A DNA stretch of 64,000 nt, taken from Thermococcus sp. 2319x1. Lineage in GTDB: Archaea > Methanobacteriota_B > Thermococci > Thermococcales > Thermococcaceae. The stretch covers positions 366,321 to 430,320 of the forward strand of contig NZ_CP012200.1 in the NCBI RefSeq assembly GCF_001484685.1, read 5' to 3'. The translations under genes and the position numbers were made by a program. The notes below the pieces were generated by a model that saw only the letters and a program-made list of their open reading frames with translations, was not told where the DNA came from and made no database searches. Below, piece by piece: positions 45,680 through 56,057 of this stretch (its first letter is position 1; each line of letters opens with the position of its first letter).

Positions 45680-46296
45680 AAAGACTTTTCCTCCTTCTCC
45701 TCCTTTTGATTTTATTGATATCCATATTCTATATCCCTTCCTATGTGAAAAAGAGAACTGCAAACTTTGCAGTGAACGTTTACTATCCAGGAGAACTTGA
45801 GTACAAGGGCTATGAAATTGAGGGAGACAAAATAATCTTTGAGTTTGAGGTTAAAGAGAAGAGTGACGAGATTATTAGGAACCGTGCCTTTCAAAGAATA
45901 ATCAAGCTATTTGGAAAGAGTCCTTGGGATGTACCTGATGTTTACGTATCTATCAATGGAGAGATGCTTGAAGCGTATTTTGGAGTAAGTGATTTCGTGA
46001 CAATGAGCTATTGTGCTTCACCCTATGATATGGAAGAACTCGTTGAAATCTACACTCCAAATGGATATCAGTTTAAAGATATCCATCTCAAAAATAAAAG
46101 TTTAGTTATAGCTCTGGAAAAAGGCAATCAAACAAAACCAAAAATTGTGAAATATGAATCTTTAGCTGGGATAATCAATGATCTAAGGCATAATCGGATA
46201 AAAGTGGTTTATGTGAGTGAGAATAAAATGTGGAATGGCGTAATTGGAGATAAAGGCCCCAAATGTCCCGTTTTCATTTTACCAGAAATTCCATAA
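45670..46296 (+). CDS. Membrane-anchored or secreted protein coupled to the protease
   Basis: A 208-residue protein: one strongly hydrophobic N-terminal helix (L-F-L-L-L-L-L-L-I-L-L-I-S-I-F) followed by an extracellular mixed alpha/beta domain with two cysteines (one in S-Y-C-A-S-P, one in K-C-P-V-F). No family recognised. Its ATG lies 10 bases inside the end of the protease gene behind GGAGGTG, so the two are translated together; it may anchor, fold or inhibit the protease (inference). AT-rich like its neighbour. Confidence 0.72.
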   Translation: MELKRLFLLLLLLILLISIFYIPSYVKKRTANFAVNVYYPGELEYKGYEIEGDKIIFEFEVKEKSDEIIRNRAFQRIIKLFGKSPWDVPDVYVSINGEMLEAYFGVSDFVTMSYCASPYDMEELVEIYTPNGYQFKDIHLKNKSLVIALEKGNQTKPKIVKYESLAGIINDLRHNRIKVVYVSENKMWNGVIGDKGPKCPVFILPEIP

Positions 46297-46415
46297 AGGC
46301 AAATTGGATATCTCATCCCTCTAAATAGAGAAAAATCAATAAAAATAACTGCTACTGATAACATGTTCAACAATCTTGAGGCAAGTTAATGATAGGCTAA
46401 CCAGAGGTGAGAAAA

Positions 46416-47856
46416 ATGCGAGCTATTTTCCGAATTATCTCCATTTTGTTTCTTGGCATCATCCTCTTGTCATCGGGGATTGCTATGACAAATGCTCCAG
46501 TAAACCCTCTGTGGAGTTTGAGCATACAAGCAAAACATATTGATGTTTCCAGTGATTTTATATTGATAATTTCTAATGATACCCTTCATGTATTTGACAA
46601 AGTTGGAAACTTAATATTAGAGGAACCAGCTCCATTATGGGCCGGAGTTGTTGAAGGGGGTCTTATAACAATTGAAGATACAAATTCTACTGAAATGATT
46701 AATGGTATTGGACTGAAGATTCTCCGCATTGTTTGGATAAGTTTACAGAATTATTCCTCAGAGAGCTATACAGTTAAAGTAAAAAACTCTTCCATGGTGG
46801 TTAATTGCTAAAGGAGATAAGCAGATAGCTCTTGTTGACCTTGAACCCATGGGATATTCAAAACTCTATGTCCTCGGGAGAGATGGAATATTGCTGTCAA
46901 CTAACCTCTCGGTATATCCCTCTGATATACTAATAAAAGACAGCTCCATCTATGTTAAGGGTATTAGCGTTATTCAAAAGTTTCTGGATGAACAAGAACT
47001 CAATTTAAAATTTCCAATATGCAACTATCCAAAGAGTTTTGATGCCCATGGGAACTTCCTCGCAGTCCTGCTGATGAATGGCTCCCTATCTTTGATGGAA
47101 AATACAAAAGTACTATGGATGAAAGATCTTGAGTTTAGGGAAGGAAAGATACACGAGTGCCTATATGATACACACATTTCCCCAATATATGGAAACGTCA
47201 GGTTCTTTGGAAACTATGTGCTTGTTGGCATAGATGATAGAGTTGAGCTTTACTCCCTTAACGGCACTCTCTTCTGGAGATTCAAGCTTGATGGGAATAT
47301 TACGTCTCTTGAGGCGTCAGACCTATTAGCTCTCGCCGTAACTCCTAACAAAGTATATTTCATCTCAAAAAACGGGATTTTAGGAAGCTATACAACTAAT
47401 GTCAAACACGTTGCAGTTTTCGGACTAGACGCTGTGATAGCGGATTCCCAGGGAATATCTTTTCTCACATTTAAGCCATTTGTAACTGTTACAGAGATTG
47501 ATGAGAGTATCGCAAGGGAAGTGTTTTCTAATGAAACACCTGATCTCCAGATTGTTCTCGGAAAAGCTGCAGCTAAGTTTGTTAATGCGATCTTTACAAG
47601 AGATACCATGGAATTTAATGGGATTATTTATAAAAGCGCTTGGAAGAGAGAAGATTACTGTCTAATTCAGCCCGGGAATGGGAGGGGGTTCATAGTAGGA
47701 ACGCATAGATACGGAACCAAAGCTTGTTTGCTTTATTACAAAGAAAGAAAACCCAAAAAGCCTGTGCTAATCAGATGGAAGGATTTAAACAGAAATAGCA
47801 AAGTTGAGGTGGAAGAGATTGAAGTTGTATTTATGGAAAATTCCCGAGAACCATAA
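46416..47856 (+). pseudogene. Secreted beta-propeller-like protein, frame broken in an A6 run
   Basis: ATG 46416 behind GAGGTGA starts a signal peptide (M-R-A-I-F-R-I-I-S-I-L-F-L-G) and strand-rich repeats (D-T-L-H-V-F-D-K-V-G-N-L) reminiscent of PQQ/WD-type propellers. The frame ends at 46811, while a +1 frame, open through 46789, continues with W-W-L-I-A-K-G-D-K-Q and repeats such as K-L-Y-V-L-G-R-D-G-I and V-E-L-Y-S-L-N-G-T-L-F-W. One base too many in the A6 run at 46781-46786 explains it. The stop at 47854-47856 is followed by 30 further in-frame codons to 47949, so the end may also be a nonsense mutation. Function unknown; cluster mate of the protease. Confidence 0.68.
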
Positions 47857-48090
47857 AACCCACAGCACTTTAAACCTGAACAACAATATGAGATTGGTCC
47901 ATCTAAGGGAAGAATTTTCATTGCTGTTTCAGAGATTACAATGAGATAAGAATGGCTCCTCTCACCCAACGATCGTTCAAAACCATTGGTTTCTTTAACA
48001 AACGCCGATATCCAAGTCGTCAAATGAATAAGAGAAAAGTTATAACTCCTCTTTCGCATTAACCTTTGTAAAGTTCATGGGGTGGGGGAG

Positions 48091-49479
48091 ATGAGCGTAG
48101 AAGCACTTTTCAAACCAAAGAGCGTTGCCGTTATAGGCGCTTCTGATAAGCCCGGGAAGATAGGCTACGCGGTTATGAAGAACCTCATCGAGTACGGCTA
48201 CGAGGGCAAAATCTATGCCGTCAACGTCAAGGGCGGGGAGATGGAGATAAGCGGGAGAAAGTTCCCAGTATACAAAAGCATCCTCGATGTTCCTGATGAA
48301 GTTGACATGGCCGTTATAGTTGTCCCGGCCAAGTTCGTTCCCCCTGTGGTTGAAGAGTGCGGAAAAAAAGGCGTTAAAGTTCTCCCCATCATAAGCTCGG
48401 GCTTCGGTGAATTGGGTGAAGAGGGCAAGAAAGTTGAAGAAGAGCTTGTTAAGACAGCCCACAAGTACGGCATGAGGATTTTGGGTCCAAACATCTTCGG
48501 TGTCGTTTACACTCCAGCAAAGCTCAACGCCACCTTCGGCCCGACAGATGTAATGCCCGGCAAGCTCGCCCTCATCAGCCAGAGCGGTGCCCTCGGAATA
48601 GCCCTTATGGGATGGACAATACTTGAGAAGGTCGGTCTTTCGGCTGTCGTCAGCATTGGAAACAAGAGCGATCTTGACGATGCCGATCTGCTTGAGTACT
48701 TCGAGGAGGACGAGAACACCGGTGCTATTCTCATCTACATGGAGGGCGTCAAGGACGGAAGGAAGTTTATGGAAGTCGCGAAGAGAGTTTCAATGAAGAA
48801 GCCGATCATCATCATAAAGGCCGGAAGGAGCGAGCGCGGTGCTAAAGCCGCTGCCTCACACACGGGTTCACTTGCTGGTGCAGACAGCATCTACACTGCT
48901 GCATTCAAGCAGAGCGGCGTTCTTAGGGCTTTAACAATTGGCGAGGCTTTCGACTGGGCGAGAACCCTCTCGAACCTTCCCGAGCCCGAGGGAGAGAACG
49001 TCGTTATTCTCACCAACGGCGGTGGAATAGGCGTTATGGCAACCGATGCAGCTGAAGAGGAAGGATTGAAGCTCTATGACAACCTTGAGGAGCTTAAGAT
49101 CTTTGCAAATCACATGCCGCCATTTGGAAGCTATAAGAATCCAGTGGATTTGACGGGTATGGCCGGGGCTGAGGCCTATGAAGGTGCAGTTAGAGATGCC
49201 CTAGCTCATCCGGAGATGCATGCAATAGCCGTTCTCTACTGTCAAACAGCCGTTCTCGATCCAAGAGACCTCGCAAAGATAGTCATCAATGAATATGAGG
49301 CAAGCGGAAGGAAGAAGCCAATAGTGGTTGCCATAGTTGGTGGCGTTGAGGCCAAGGAAGCAATTGATATGCTCAACGAGAACGGAATTCCGGCATATCC
49401 AGAGCCCGAAAGGGCCATTAAGTCACTTGCGGCTTTATACAGGTGGCACAACTGGAAAATGAAGCATAAGAAAGAGTGA
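48091..49479 (+). CDS. acdA: ADP-forming acetyl-CoA synthetase, alpha subunit
   Basis: A 462-residue subunit that, with a separate beta subunit not in this window, turns acetyl-CoA, ADP and phosphate into acetate, CoA and ATP, the main energy step of peptide and sugar fermentation in Thermococcales. It has the CoA-binding domain (S-V-A-V-I-G-A-S-D-K-P-G-K-I-G) and the ligase domains; the phosphorylated His is in A-A-A-S-H-T-G-S-L-A-G near residue 257. ATG 48091 follows GGTGGGGGAG. GC-rich codons mark a highly expressed gene. Which of the acyl-CoA isoforms it is cannot be settled from sequence. Confidence 0.94.
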   Translation: MSVEALFKPKSVAVIGASDKPGKIGYAVMKNLIEYGYEGKIYAVNVKGGEMEISGRKFPVYKSILDVPDEVDMAVIVVPAKFVPPVVEECGKKGVKVLPIISSGFGELGEEGKKVEEELVKTAHKYGMRILGPNIFGVVYTPAKLNATFGPTDVMPGKLALISQSGALGIALMGWTILEKVGLSAVVSIGNKSDLDDADLLEYFEEDENTGAILIYMEGVKDGRKFMEVAKRVSMKKPIIIIKAGRSERGAKAAASHTGSLAGADSIYTAAFKQSGVLRALTIGEAFDWARTLSNLPEPEGENVVILTNGGGIGVMATDAAEEEGLKLYDNLEELKIFANHMPPFGSYKNPVDLTGMAGAEAYEGAVRDALAHPEMHAIAVLYCQTAVLDPRDLAKIVINEYEASGRKKPIVVAIVGGVEAKEAIDMLNENGIPAYPEPERAIKSLAALYRWHNWKMKHKKE

Positions 49480-49513
49480 TTTCCTTTTTCTTCTTTTTCA
49501 TTGATAAAAAGGA
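49480..49513. terminator. Convergent terminators between acdA and reverse gyrase
   Basis: On the plus strand TTTCC-TTTTTC-TTC-TTTTTC follows the acdA stop; on the minus strand TTTCC-TTTTTATC follows the reverse gyrase stop. Both are T-rich archaeal terminators sharing a 36-base gap. Confidence 0.5.
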
Positions 49514-49515
49514 AA

Positions 49516-52500
49516 TCAGGCAATGTACTTTCTTATCTCCTCGTACATATCGTTCAGCACTTCTTGGTAATCTACCTTGTTTTCCTCCACAAGATCCATG
49601 AGTTCTTCCAGCTGTCTGGTTCTTTCCTCACTCACAAGCTCCTTGTATTTTGTGATCAGGTAGTGGTAAACCTTTGTGCCCAGTTCTGTTGGCACTAACT
49701 TTTTCCTTCCCTTCGTTTCGATAACGTAGTGCCTGTCTAAGAGAGTTTTGACTATCTTTGCATACGTAGAAGGCCTACCGATTTTGCGCTCCTTCATAAG
49801 GGCAATTATGTCTCCCTGAGTAAACAGAGGCACCTTTGAGGCCCTCCATTTCTTGATGTCCTTAACCTTAATCCTCTGTCCTTTTTCAAGTTTGGGAAGC
49901 TGTTTTAGAGGTGGGGTTCTAATCCTTGTCCATCCATCGAAGAGTATCTCCACGTAACCTTCTACTTCCGCTTTTGCTACCTTTGCATCAATAACTGCCT
50001 TTTCATAAAGTATTTTTGCCGCTTTCATCTGGGAGGTCATGAAGCGTTTGAATATCATGTCATAGAGTCTGAAGTGGTCTCTTGTTAGACCCCTTGCCAG
50101 GGTTATTATTCCATCCCTCAGCAACTGCATGAGTCTTCCAGTGTCTATGGGTCTTGTGGGCCTTATACACTCGTGTGCTCCCTCTTCACCCCACTTCCTC
50201 GGAGCGAAGTAATCTTCGCCAATTTCTTCGGTGATGTACTCCTTGGCCACCTCAACACCAACGTTGCTCACGTGGGTGGAATCCGTTCTTATATAAGTTA
50301 CCAGACCGAGTTCAAAGAGGTCTTGGGCGAGTCTCATAGTGTAGTCGGTCGAAAATCCTAGGAATCTTGAGGCGTCTTGAAGCATTGTATCGGTGGTGTA
50401 CGGTGGGAGGGGATTTAAATCTCTCTCTTCCAGCTGGACTTCTTCCACGATAACTTCTTGAACTTCTTCCTTAACTCCCTCCAGTGTAACTTCCAAGTCG
50501 TTTTCAAGCGTTAGCCTCGTGAAGTCGGTTTCACTTTCCACGAACTCCTTATATCTCTCTATGACCCAGCCCAGAACGGGGGTTTGGACTCTTCCAGCTG
50601 AGAGATAGGTGTTCTCAAAGACCTCCCAAAGCTTCTGGCTGAGCTCAAACCCTATCCATCTGTCCTCTATTCTCCTCACAAGCTGGGCGTTTACCCTTGC
50701 CTCGTTCACATCTCTTGCCTCTTTAAGGGCCTTTAGAATAGCGGGCCTCGTAACCTCATGGAACTCTATCCTCTTTATGGTTGGGGCATAGGGGGAGAGG
50801 ACGTTTCTTATGTCCCATGCTATCTTTTCACCCTCAACATCGGGATCCGTTCCAATCAATATTTCGTCAACCTCTTGGGCAATTTCCCTCATTGCAATCA
50901 CGTTTTCGAGGGCATCCCTCACGTCTCTTGAACCACATCTGGGACATACTCCTTTCTCTTCCCAGTCCACAAACTGGTGTCCACACTCCCTACAGCGCTT
51001 TAGGGTATCGTAAACTGGAACAAAGTAGAGCTTTCCGTCGTTTTCCTTTATCAGAACTCCATGGTAACCTTCGTTTGTAACGAGATCAAACATATGCCCT
51101 CCGCTTGCCAGTATGGTGAGCATTAGTTCTCCCATGCTTACTTCATACGCTACCAAATCACCGATACGCCTCTTGCTTGGCTGTCCAAAGAAACTTGCAA
51201 TGGTTCTGGCCTTGTTTGGTGATTCCACTATCATAAGGGCAGATTTTACAAGATCTTTTGTCTTCTCTGCTATCTTGCCCTCCATGATGAGCTTGACTTT
51301 CTCCCTATCGGCGTCAATCTCTTTCAGTATCTCCTCCAAACTGAGCTCGGTGAAGGGCTTCATCTCAAACTCTGCAAAGCGCCAGCGCATTTGTCTCTTC
51401 AGACCATTGAAAACCTTCTCGTTGTCCACTATCACAACGCTAAGCCCCTTTGTAATACCCCCAGCAAAAAGCCTCGAAGTCCTTCCCGTGGCCTGTATGT
51501 ACGTCCTCACGTCGGGAATCTCTATGTACCACTTTCCTTCCTCTTTCTTAAGGCTGACAAAAGGATCTTCTTTTATTCTTTTTAGGACTTCGGGCTTCCT
51601 CAACACGCTCCTAAGAAACTCGACGGCCTCTCTAAAGACCTCAAGAACGTGATTTGAGAACCCCTCTAAGGGCAATCCCTCAGCTAATGCCTCCTCTATC
51701 TTTAGGATTTCAAACTGTGGGATATTCCTTATGAGCCTCCTTAGCCTGGCATACAGCTTTTCGGCGTTTCTTCTGTTTTCATTTTCGAGGAATTCCATGA
51801 GCTCACTCATCAGCCCTAAAACTCTATATATGGTGGGCTGTTCAAGGTCTATGCTGAACCGGAACTTTGGAACCCCGGTAAATATGGCGTATCTTATTAG
51901 GTGGGGCAAATCAAGCCCCCTAACAATGGAGCCATAATACGTGGCAACTCCTATTAGATAATCAACCTCCCCCTTCTCGAATCTTTCAAGCCCCTTTTTG
52001 TTCCTTGCCGAGACTAACTCCACCTTAAATCCTAAATCCTGCAGGTAATTCGTTAGTTTCTCCGCATACGCTATTCCCTGATCAATTGGGACGAATATGA
52101 GTCCTCCCGGGCCTAAAGTTTTTAACAGCTCTTTGACGTGCTCCTCTATTGGTTTTTCGGGGAAGATATAGCTGTCCACGACGTTTCTCAGCGCAGATCT
52201 TCCACTTCCCACCTCAAAATCGAGAAGCTCACGGTAAAGCTTTATTCTGTCTCCCCTTGCACTTCCGGTAGCGGAGGCTACAATTAGAACTCCAATTTTG
52301 TTTTCTCGCTTAAACTTTATAATCTCCCTCTCAACTGCGTTTATTTGCTTGTTCAGCTCTTTTAACTGCTCATTTTTGCCATTACTGTTGCCGTTTAGGT
52401 ATTTTGCCATCTGTTTTTTGAGCTTTATAATCTCCCATGCTTTCTGGATTATCTCTTCGGTAAAACCGAGGAGAATAAGGGAGCGGTCTATGTTCTTTGA

Positions 52501-53160
52501 AGCCTTTAGGAAAGCATCAACATCATCTACAAATATGAAGTCAAACCTTTTATCCTTGAGAAGCTCAAAATTCCTCGCCAAATACTGTGTGGAGGTTATA
52601 AGGATGTCAAAATCCCCGCTCTGGATCTTCTGTAGCATTTCATCCTTTTCCTTTTTCTTCATGTTTCCGTGGTAGTAAGCTAAGTTAACGCTTACCCCGG
52701 CTTTTTCTGCAAATGTCTGGACTCTTTTGATTGTCTGAATTACCAGAGGTGTTGTTGGCAAAATTATATATGACTTTTTACCTTGTTTTGCGTAGTAAAT
52801 CGACATGAAAGCCCCAAAAACGCTTTTTCCCATTCCAGTAGGTGCTATTATGGAGAAGCTTTTTCCCCTCACCAAACGCTTGACCCAAGTTTTTTGGGCA
52901 CTCCAAAAAGTGAAGCCGGTAGCTTTCTTGAAAAGCTCTTCAGCCTCGTTCAACTTTTTCTCAAGAGAATACAACTCCTCCCAGTACTTTAAAGTCCCCC
53001 TGAGCTTTAGGGCATCCCTAATTCCTTTTATCAGATCAAAATATACTTCGGCTTTTATTTCTTCATCCAGGCAGACCTCACAAGGATGCTTCCTGTATAA
53101 ACGCAAATCACTTATACTGCCCTCACAGTTAGGACACATGCCCCTGTATATGGCCTTCAT
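49516..53160 (-). CDS. rgy: Reverse gyrase
   Basis: A 1214-residue enzyme adding positive supercoils to DNA, the hallmark of hyperthermophiles. Order: N-terminal zinc finger C-P-N-C ... C-E-V-C (about residues 9-38), SF2 helicase-like module with Walker A P-T-G-M-G-K-S near residue 105 and V-D-D-V-D as DExx box, then the topoisomerase IA module from about residue 690 (Toprim I-V-E-S-P-N-K-A-R), a second zinc finger C-R-E-C-G ... C-P-R-C-G, and the catalytic Tyr956 in V-T-Y-I-R-T-D-S. No intein, unlike some relatives. ATG 53160 follows GGTGGTAAT; the frame upstream to 53289 overlaps the next gene's start and is not used. Confidence 0.97.
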   Translation of the reverse strand: MKAIYRGMCPNCEGSISDLRLYRKHPCEVCLDEEIKAEVYFDLIKGIRDALKLRGTLKYWEELYSLEKKLNEAEELFKKATGFTFWSAQKTWVKRLVRGKSFSIIAPTGMGKSVFGAFMSIYYAKQGKKSYIILPTTPLVIQTIKRVQTFAEKAGVSVNLAYYHGNMKKKEKDEMLQKIQSGDFDILITSTQYLARNFELLKDKRFDFIFVDDVDAFLKASKNIDRSLILLGFTEEIIQKAWEIIKLKKQMAKYLNGNSNGKNEQLKELNKQINAVEREIIKFKRENKIGVLIVASATGSARGDRIKLYRELLDFEVGSGRSALRNVVDSYIFPEKPIEEHVKELLKTLGPGGLIFVPIDQGIAYAEKLTNYLQDLGFKVELVSARNKKGLERFEKGEVDYLIGVATYYGSIVRGLDLPHLIRYAIFTGVPKFRFSIDLEQPTIYRVLGLMSELMEFLENENRRNAEKLYARLRRLIRNIPQFEILKIEEALAEGLPLEGFSNHVLEVFREAVEFLRSVLRKPEVLKRIKEDPFVSLKKEEGKWYIEIPDVRTYIQATGRTSRLFAGGITKGLSVVIVDNEKVFNGLKRQMRWRFAEFEMKPFTELSLEEILKEIDADREKVKLIMEGKIAEKTKDLVKSALMIVESPNKARTIASFFGQPSKRRIGDLVAYEVSMGELMLTILASGGHMFDLVTNEGYHGVLIKENDGKLYFVPVYDTLKRCRECGHQFVDWEEKGVCPRCGSRDVRDALENVIAMREIAQEVDEILIGTDPDVEGEKIAWDIRNVLSPYAPTIKRIEFHEVTRPAILKALKEARDVNEARVNAQLVRRIEDRWIGFELSQKLWEVFENTYLSAGRVQTPVLGWVIERYKEFVESETDFTRLTLENDLEVTLEGVKEEVQEVIVEEVQLEERDLNPLPPYTTDTMLQDASRFLGFSTDYTMRLAQDLFELGLVTYIRTDSTHVSNVGVEVAKEYITEEIGEDYFAPRKWGEEGAHECIRPTRPIDTGRLMQLLRDGIITLARGLTRDHFRLYDMIFKRFMTSQMKAAKILYEKAVIDAKVAKAEVEGYVEILFDGWTRIRTPPLKQLPKLEKGQRIKVKDIKKWRASKVPLFTQGDIIALMKERKIGRPSTYAKIVKTLLDRHYVIETKGRKKLVPTELGTKVYHYLITKYKELVSEERTRQLEELMDLVEENKVDYQEVLNDMYEEIRKYIA

Positions 53161-53236
53161 ATTACCACCTTCCGATGCGCTTTTAGGGGATGCAAACTTT
53201 ATAAGACTTTTTTTGAAGACCTTTTCGGTGAAACAT

Positions 53237-53608
53237 ATGATAGTGGAAAAACTCAAACTCACTGCAGAGCTCAGTGAACAAGAGTACAAAAGGGTAGAGG
53301 AGATAGTGGAAAAGTTGAGGAGAAAGTTCCCAAACGTTATGGTGAAGGAATATAAAACACAGAAAAAATTAACCTTTCTTGACGTAGAACTTGCTGGAAG
53401 ACTTAATTTTGATGTAATTCTCGGGAAAAGAAAGGACTATTTTGTCTCAGTTGAGATGGAGGGCACCAAGGCAAAATATGCCTTTCAAATAATGAAGGTC
53501 CTTTTAGATGAAGCCGGTGTAAGTTATAGCTTCACCCTCGATGGGAAGGAGGTTTATGACTCTTTAAGGAAAAAACTCAAAGAGAGCACCCTTCTAGAGT
53601 TTCTTTGA
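53237..53608 (+). CDS. Conserved hypothetical protein divergent from reverse gyrase
   Basis: A 123-residue alpha/beta protein ([38 protein letters not shown]). No motif recognised. ATG 53237 lies 6 bases after GGTGA; the open frame to the left lies antisense in reverse gyrase and is not part of the gene. It shares the divergent promoter region with reverse gyrase and overlaps the convergent SWIM gene by 32 bases. Function unknown. Confidence 0.7.
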   Translation: MIVEKLKLTAELSEQEYKRVEEIVEKLRRKFPNVMVKEYKTQKKLTFLDVELAGRLNFDVILGKRKDYFVSVEMEGTKAKYAFQIMKVLLDEAGVSYSFTLDGKEVYDSLRKKLKESTLLEFL

Positions 53609-54116
53609 CCTTCCTTTTCAGCTCTCCGGTTAAATTGTAATCTGGAAAAAGTCTCTCGAATTCCTTGAAAATTTCCAATATTTGAAAACCTTTTTCTTTA
53701 GATGGATTAAGGCTGAACAACCTCAAGGCTTCCCCCAAGAGTCTGGCTACTTCACTCCCGCTCTCATCGTTGTTTATCTGGTATTGAAGCTCCTTTAAAA
53801 TAATCTCCAGTCCCAATTCCGGATTCTTATAGAACATATATCTCTTTAAAGCTGCCTCGGGGAAAAATTCCGAGAGTGGCTCATGACTTTCTATGTAGAA
53901 TCCCTCTTCAAAGGCCATTATTGTGGCGGCAACGTGTTTGCAGTCTTTTCCTTGAGGACAGGTGCACCTGCTGGAGTTTTTTGCCAAGTCGACTTCTACA
54001 TAATAGGGATAAGTGCCCAAAACCTTGGAAAACAGCTTTTCTTCGTATTTTAGAACCCATAAAACCTTTCCTTTTTTGTAGTAGTTCTTCCCTTTTTGCA
54101 TACTCTTCCTCTCCAT
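53577..54116 (-). CDS. SWIM zinc-finger protein
   Basis: A 180-residue protein with a SWIM finger near residues 50-65: C-T-C-P-Q-G-K-D-C-K-H-V-A-A (CxCX5CxH type). SWIM domains bind DNA or proteins. N-terminal residues (Y-Y-K-K-G-K-V-L) match the usual lead-in to this domain; the helical C-terminal half is unassigned. ATG 54116 follows GTGGTC. Possibly involved in recombination or repair, inferred only from the domain. Confidence 0.82.
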   Translation of the reverse strand: MERKSMQKGKNYYKKGKVLWVLKYEEKLFSKVLGTYPYYVEVDLAKNSSRCTCPQGKDCKHVAATIMAFEEGFYIESHEPLSEFFPEAALKRYMFYKNPELGLEIILKELQYQINNDESGSEVARLLGEALRLFSLNPSKEKGFQILEIFKEFERLFPDYNLTGELKRKVKETLEGCSL

Positions 54117-54233
54117 GATGACCACTAAATGTGGTAAGCATGGGGATTTTTAAGGTTAACCCCTAACCTTTAAAAAGCGGGCGTTTTAGTTAATCCCACA
54201 GCGCTCATCAAAAGTTTTGTGGAGTGTGAGAGT

Positions 54234-56027
54234 ATGAAAAAAATTAGACAACCAATTATAGCGGTTCTTGGACACGTAGATCACGGTAAGACCACAATGC
54301 TTGATAGAATACGTAACACCCGCGTAGCTGAGAAAGAAGCGGGTGGAATTACCCAGCACATCGGTGCGACTGAAGTTCCTATTGAAGTAGTTAAACAACT
54401 TGCTGGACCCCTTTTAAGTTTGTGGAAAGGCGAAATTAAACTTCCGGGATTGCTCTTTATAGACACTCCCGGCCACGAGGCTTTTACGAGCTTGAGAGCA
54501 AGGGGAGGCAGTTTAGCCGATTTGGCAGTTCTTGTGGTTGATATAAACGAGGGCTTTCAGCCTCAGACCATCGAGAGCATAGAAATTTTGAGAAAATACA
54601 GAACGCCCTTTGTTGTCGCTGCAAATAAAATTGACCGTATTAAGGGATGGAAAATCGTTGAAAACGAGCCTTTCTTGGTAAACATCAAAAAGCAGGATCA
54701 AAGGGCAGTTCAGGAGCTTGAGACAAAGCTTTGGGAGCTAATAGGAAAGTTCTATGAACTTGGTTTCCAGGCCAATAGGTTTGATCGCGTTCAGGACTTC
54801 AGAAGGGAACTCGCCATAGTTCCCGTTTCAGCCAAATATGGAATAGGCCTTCCAGAATTGCTTGTTCTTATAGCGGGTTTGGCCCAAAAGTACCTTGAAG
54901 AGAGGCTGAAGATAGAGGTTGAAGGTCCCGCGAGAGGAACTATTTTGGAAGTTAGGGAGGAAGTAGGCTTTGGAACAACAATAGACGTGATAATCTATGA
55001 TGGAACCCTCAGAAAAGACGACGTAATAGTTGTGGGTGGCAAGGATAAGGCAATAGTCACAAAAATAAGGGCTCTCCTTAAGCCCAAACCTTTGGATGAG
55101 ATAAGGGATCCAAGGTATCGCTTTGATCAGGTGGAAGAGGTTTCTGCTGCAGCTGGAATTAAGATAGCCGCCCCAAACTTGGAGGAAGCTCTCGCAGGTT
55201 CCCCTGTTATAGCGGCGAGAACTGAAGAAGAAATAGAGAAAGCAAGGAGAGAAATCCTTAAGCAGATAAAGAGTGTAATTATAAGCACTGACAAGGTTGG
55301 CGTTATTGTAAAAGCCGACACAATAGGAAGTCTCGAAGCGCTAAGCAAAGAACTGCAAGCGAAGAACGTCCCAATAAGAAAGGCAGATGTTGGAAACATA
55401 AGCAAAACGGATGTTATGGAGGCACTGAGCGTAAAGGAGGAGGAACCTCTCTACGGTGTTGTCATAGGTTTTAACGTGAGGGTCAATGAAGACGCAGAGG
55501 AAGTTGCAAAGGCCAAGAAGATCCCGATATTTGTCGGCAACGTTATCTATAAAATCATAGAGGATTACGAGGCATGGGTGAAGGCTGAGGAAGAAAAGAA
55601 GAAAAAAGAACTTTTAGCCCAAACAAAGTTCCCGGGAGTAATTAAGATATTCCCAGATGAACGCTACATCTTCAGGAGAAGCCATCCAGCAATAGTTGGA
55701 ATAGAGGTTATTGAAGGCAGGATAAAACCGGGATATCCGCTTATGAAGCAGAATGGAGAGATGGTTGGAGTTATAAAATCAATAAAATCCAAAGAAGACT
55801 TCTTGCAGGAAGCAAAGAAGGGAGATCAGGTTGCTATAGCCATTGAGGGTGCAATAGTCGGGAGGCACATCCATCCCGGGGAGATACTTTACGTCGATAT
55901 AAGCAGGGATGATGCAATAAGACTCGCGAAGGAGCTCAGAGATATGCTGGATGAGACCGACATAAAGGCATTAAAGGAAACTGCGAAAGTGAAGGCCCAA
56001 AAGGATCCATTTTGGAGTGCCCTATGA
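54234..56027 (+). CDS. infB: Translation initiation factor aIF5B
   Basis: A 597-residue GTPase that promotes ribosomal subunit joining and initiator tRNA placement. G1 G-H-V-D-H-G-K-T-T near residue 14, G2 G-G-I-T-Q-H-I-G, G3 D-T-P-G-H-E and G4 N-K-I-D are all present, followed by the domain II beta barrel, domain III and the C-terminal initiator-tRNA domain. No intein interrupts the G1 region, as happens in some Thermococcales. ATG 54234 sits behind GGAGTGTGAG; the longer start at 54219 lacks support. Confidence 0.96.
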   Translation: MKKIRQPIIAVLGHVDHGKTTMLDRIRNTRVAEKEAGGITQHIGATEVPIEVVKQLAGPLLSLWKGEIKLPGLLFIDTPGHEAFTSLRARGGSLADLAVLVVDINEGFQPQTIESIEILRKYRTPFVVAANKIDRIKGWKIVENEPFLVNIKKQDQRAVQELETKLWELIGKFYELGFQANRFDRVQDFRRELAIVPVSAKYGIGLPELLVLIAGLAQKYLEERLKIEVEGPARGTILEVREEVGFGTTIDVIIYDGTLRKDDVIVVGGKDKAIVTKIRALLKPKPLDEIRDPRYRFDQVEEVSAAAGIKIAAPNLEEALAGSPVIAARTEEEIEKARREILKQIKSVIISTDKVGVIVKADTIGSLEALSKELQAKNVPIRKADVGNISKTDVMEALSVKEEEPLYGVVIGFNVRVNEDAEEVAKAKKIPIFVGNVIYKIIEDYEAWVKAEEEKKKKELLAQTKFPGVIKIFPDERYIFRRSHPAIVGIEVIEGRIKPGYPLMKQNGEMVGVIKSIKSKEDFLQEAKKGDQVAIAIEGAIVGRHIHPGEILYVDISRDDAIRLAKELRDMLDETDIKALKETAKVKAQKDPFWSAL

Positions 56028-56057
56028 TTTTAACTTTTTTAACTGCCGGTGAGCCCC

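Noticed and set aside
52805-53236. Long open extension of the 53237 gene into reverse gyrase
   Set aside because: It lies antisense within reverse gyrase; the ribosome site and ATG at 53237 mark the real start.
49516-56027. Inteins in reverse gyrase or aIF5B, common in Thermococcales
   Set aside because: Both proteins have normal length and continuous motifs; no intein splice motifs are seen.
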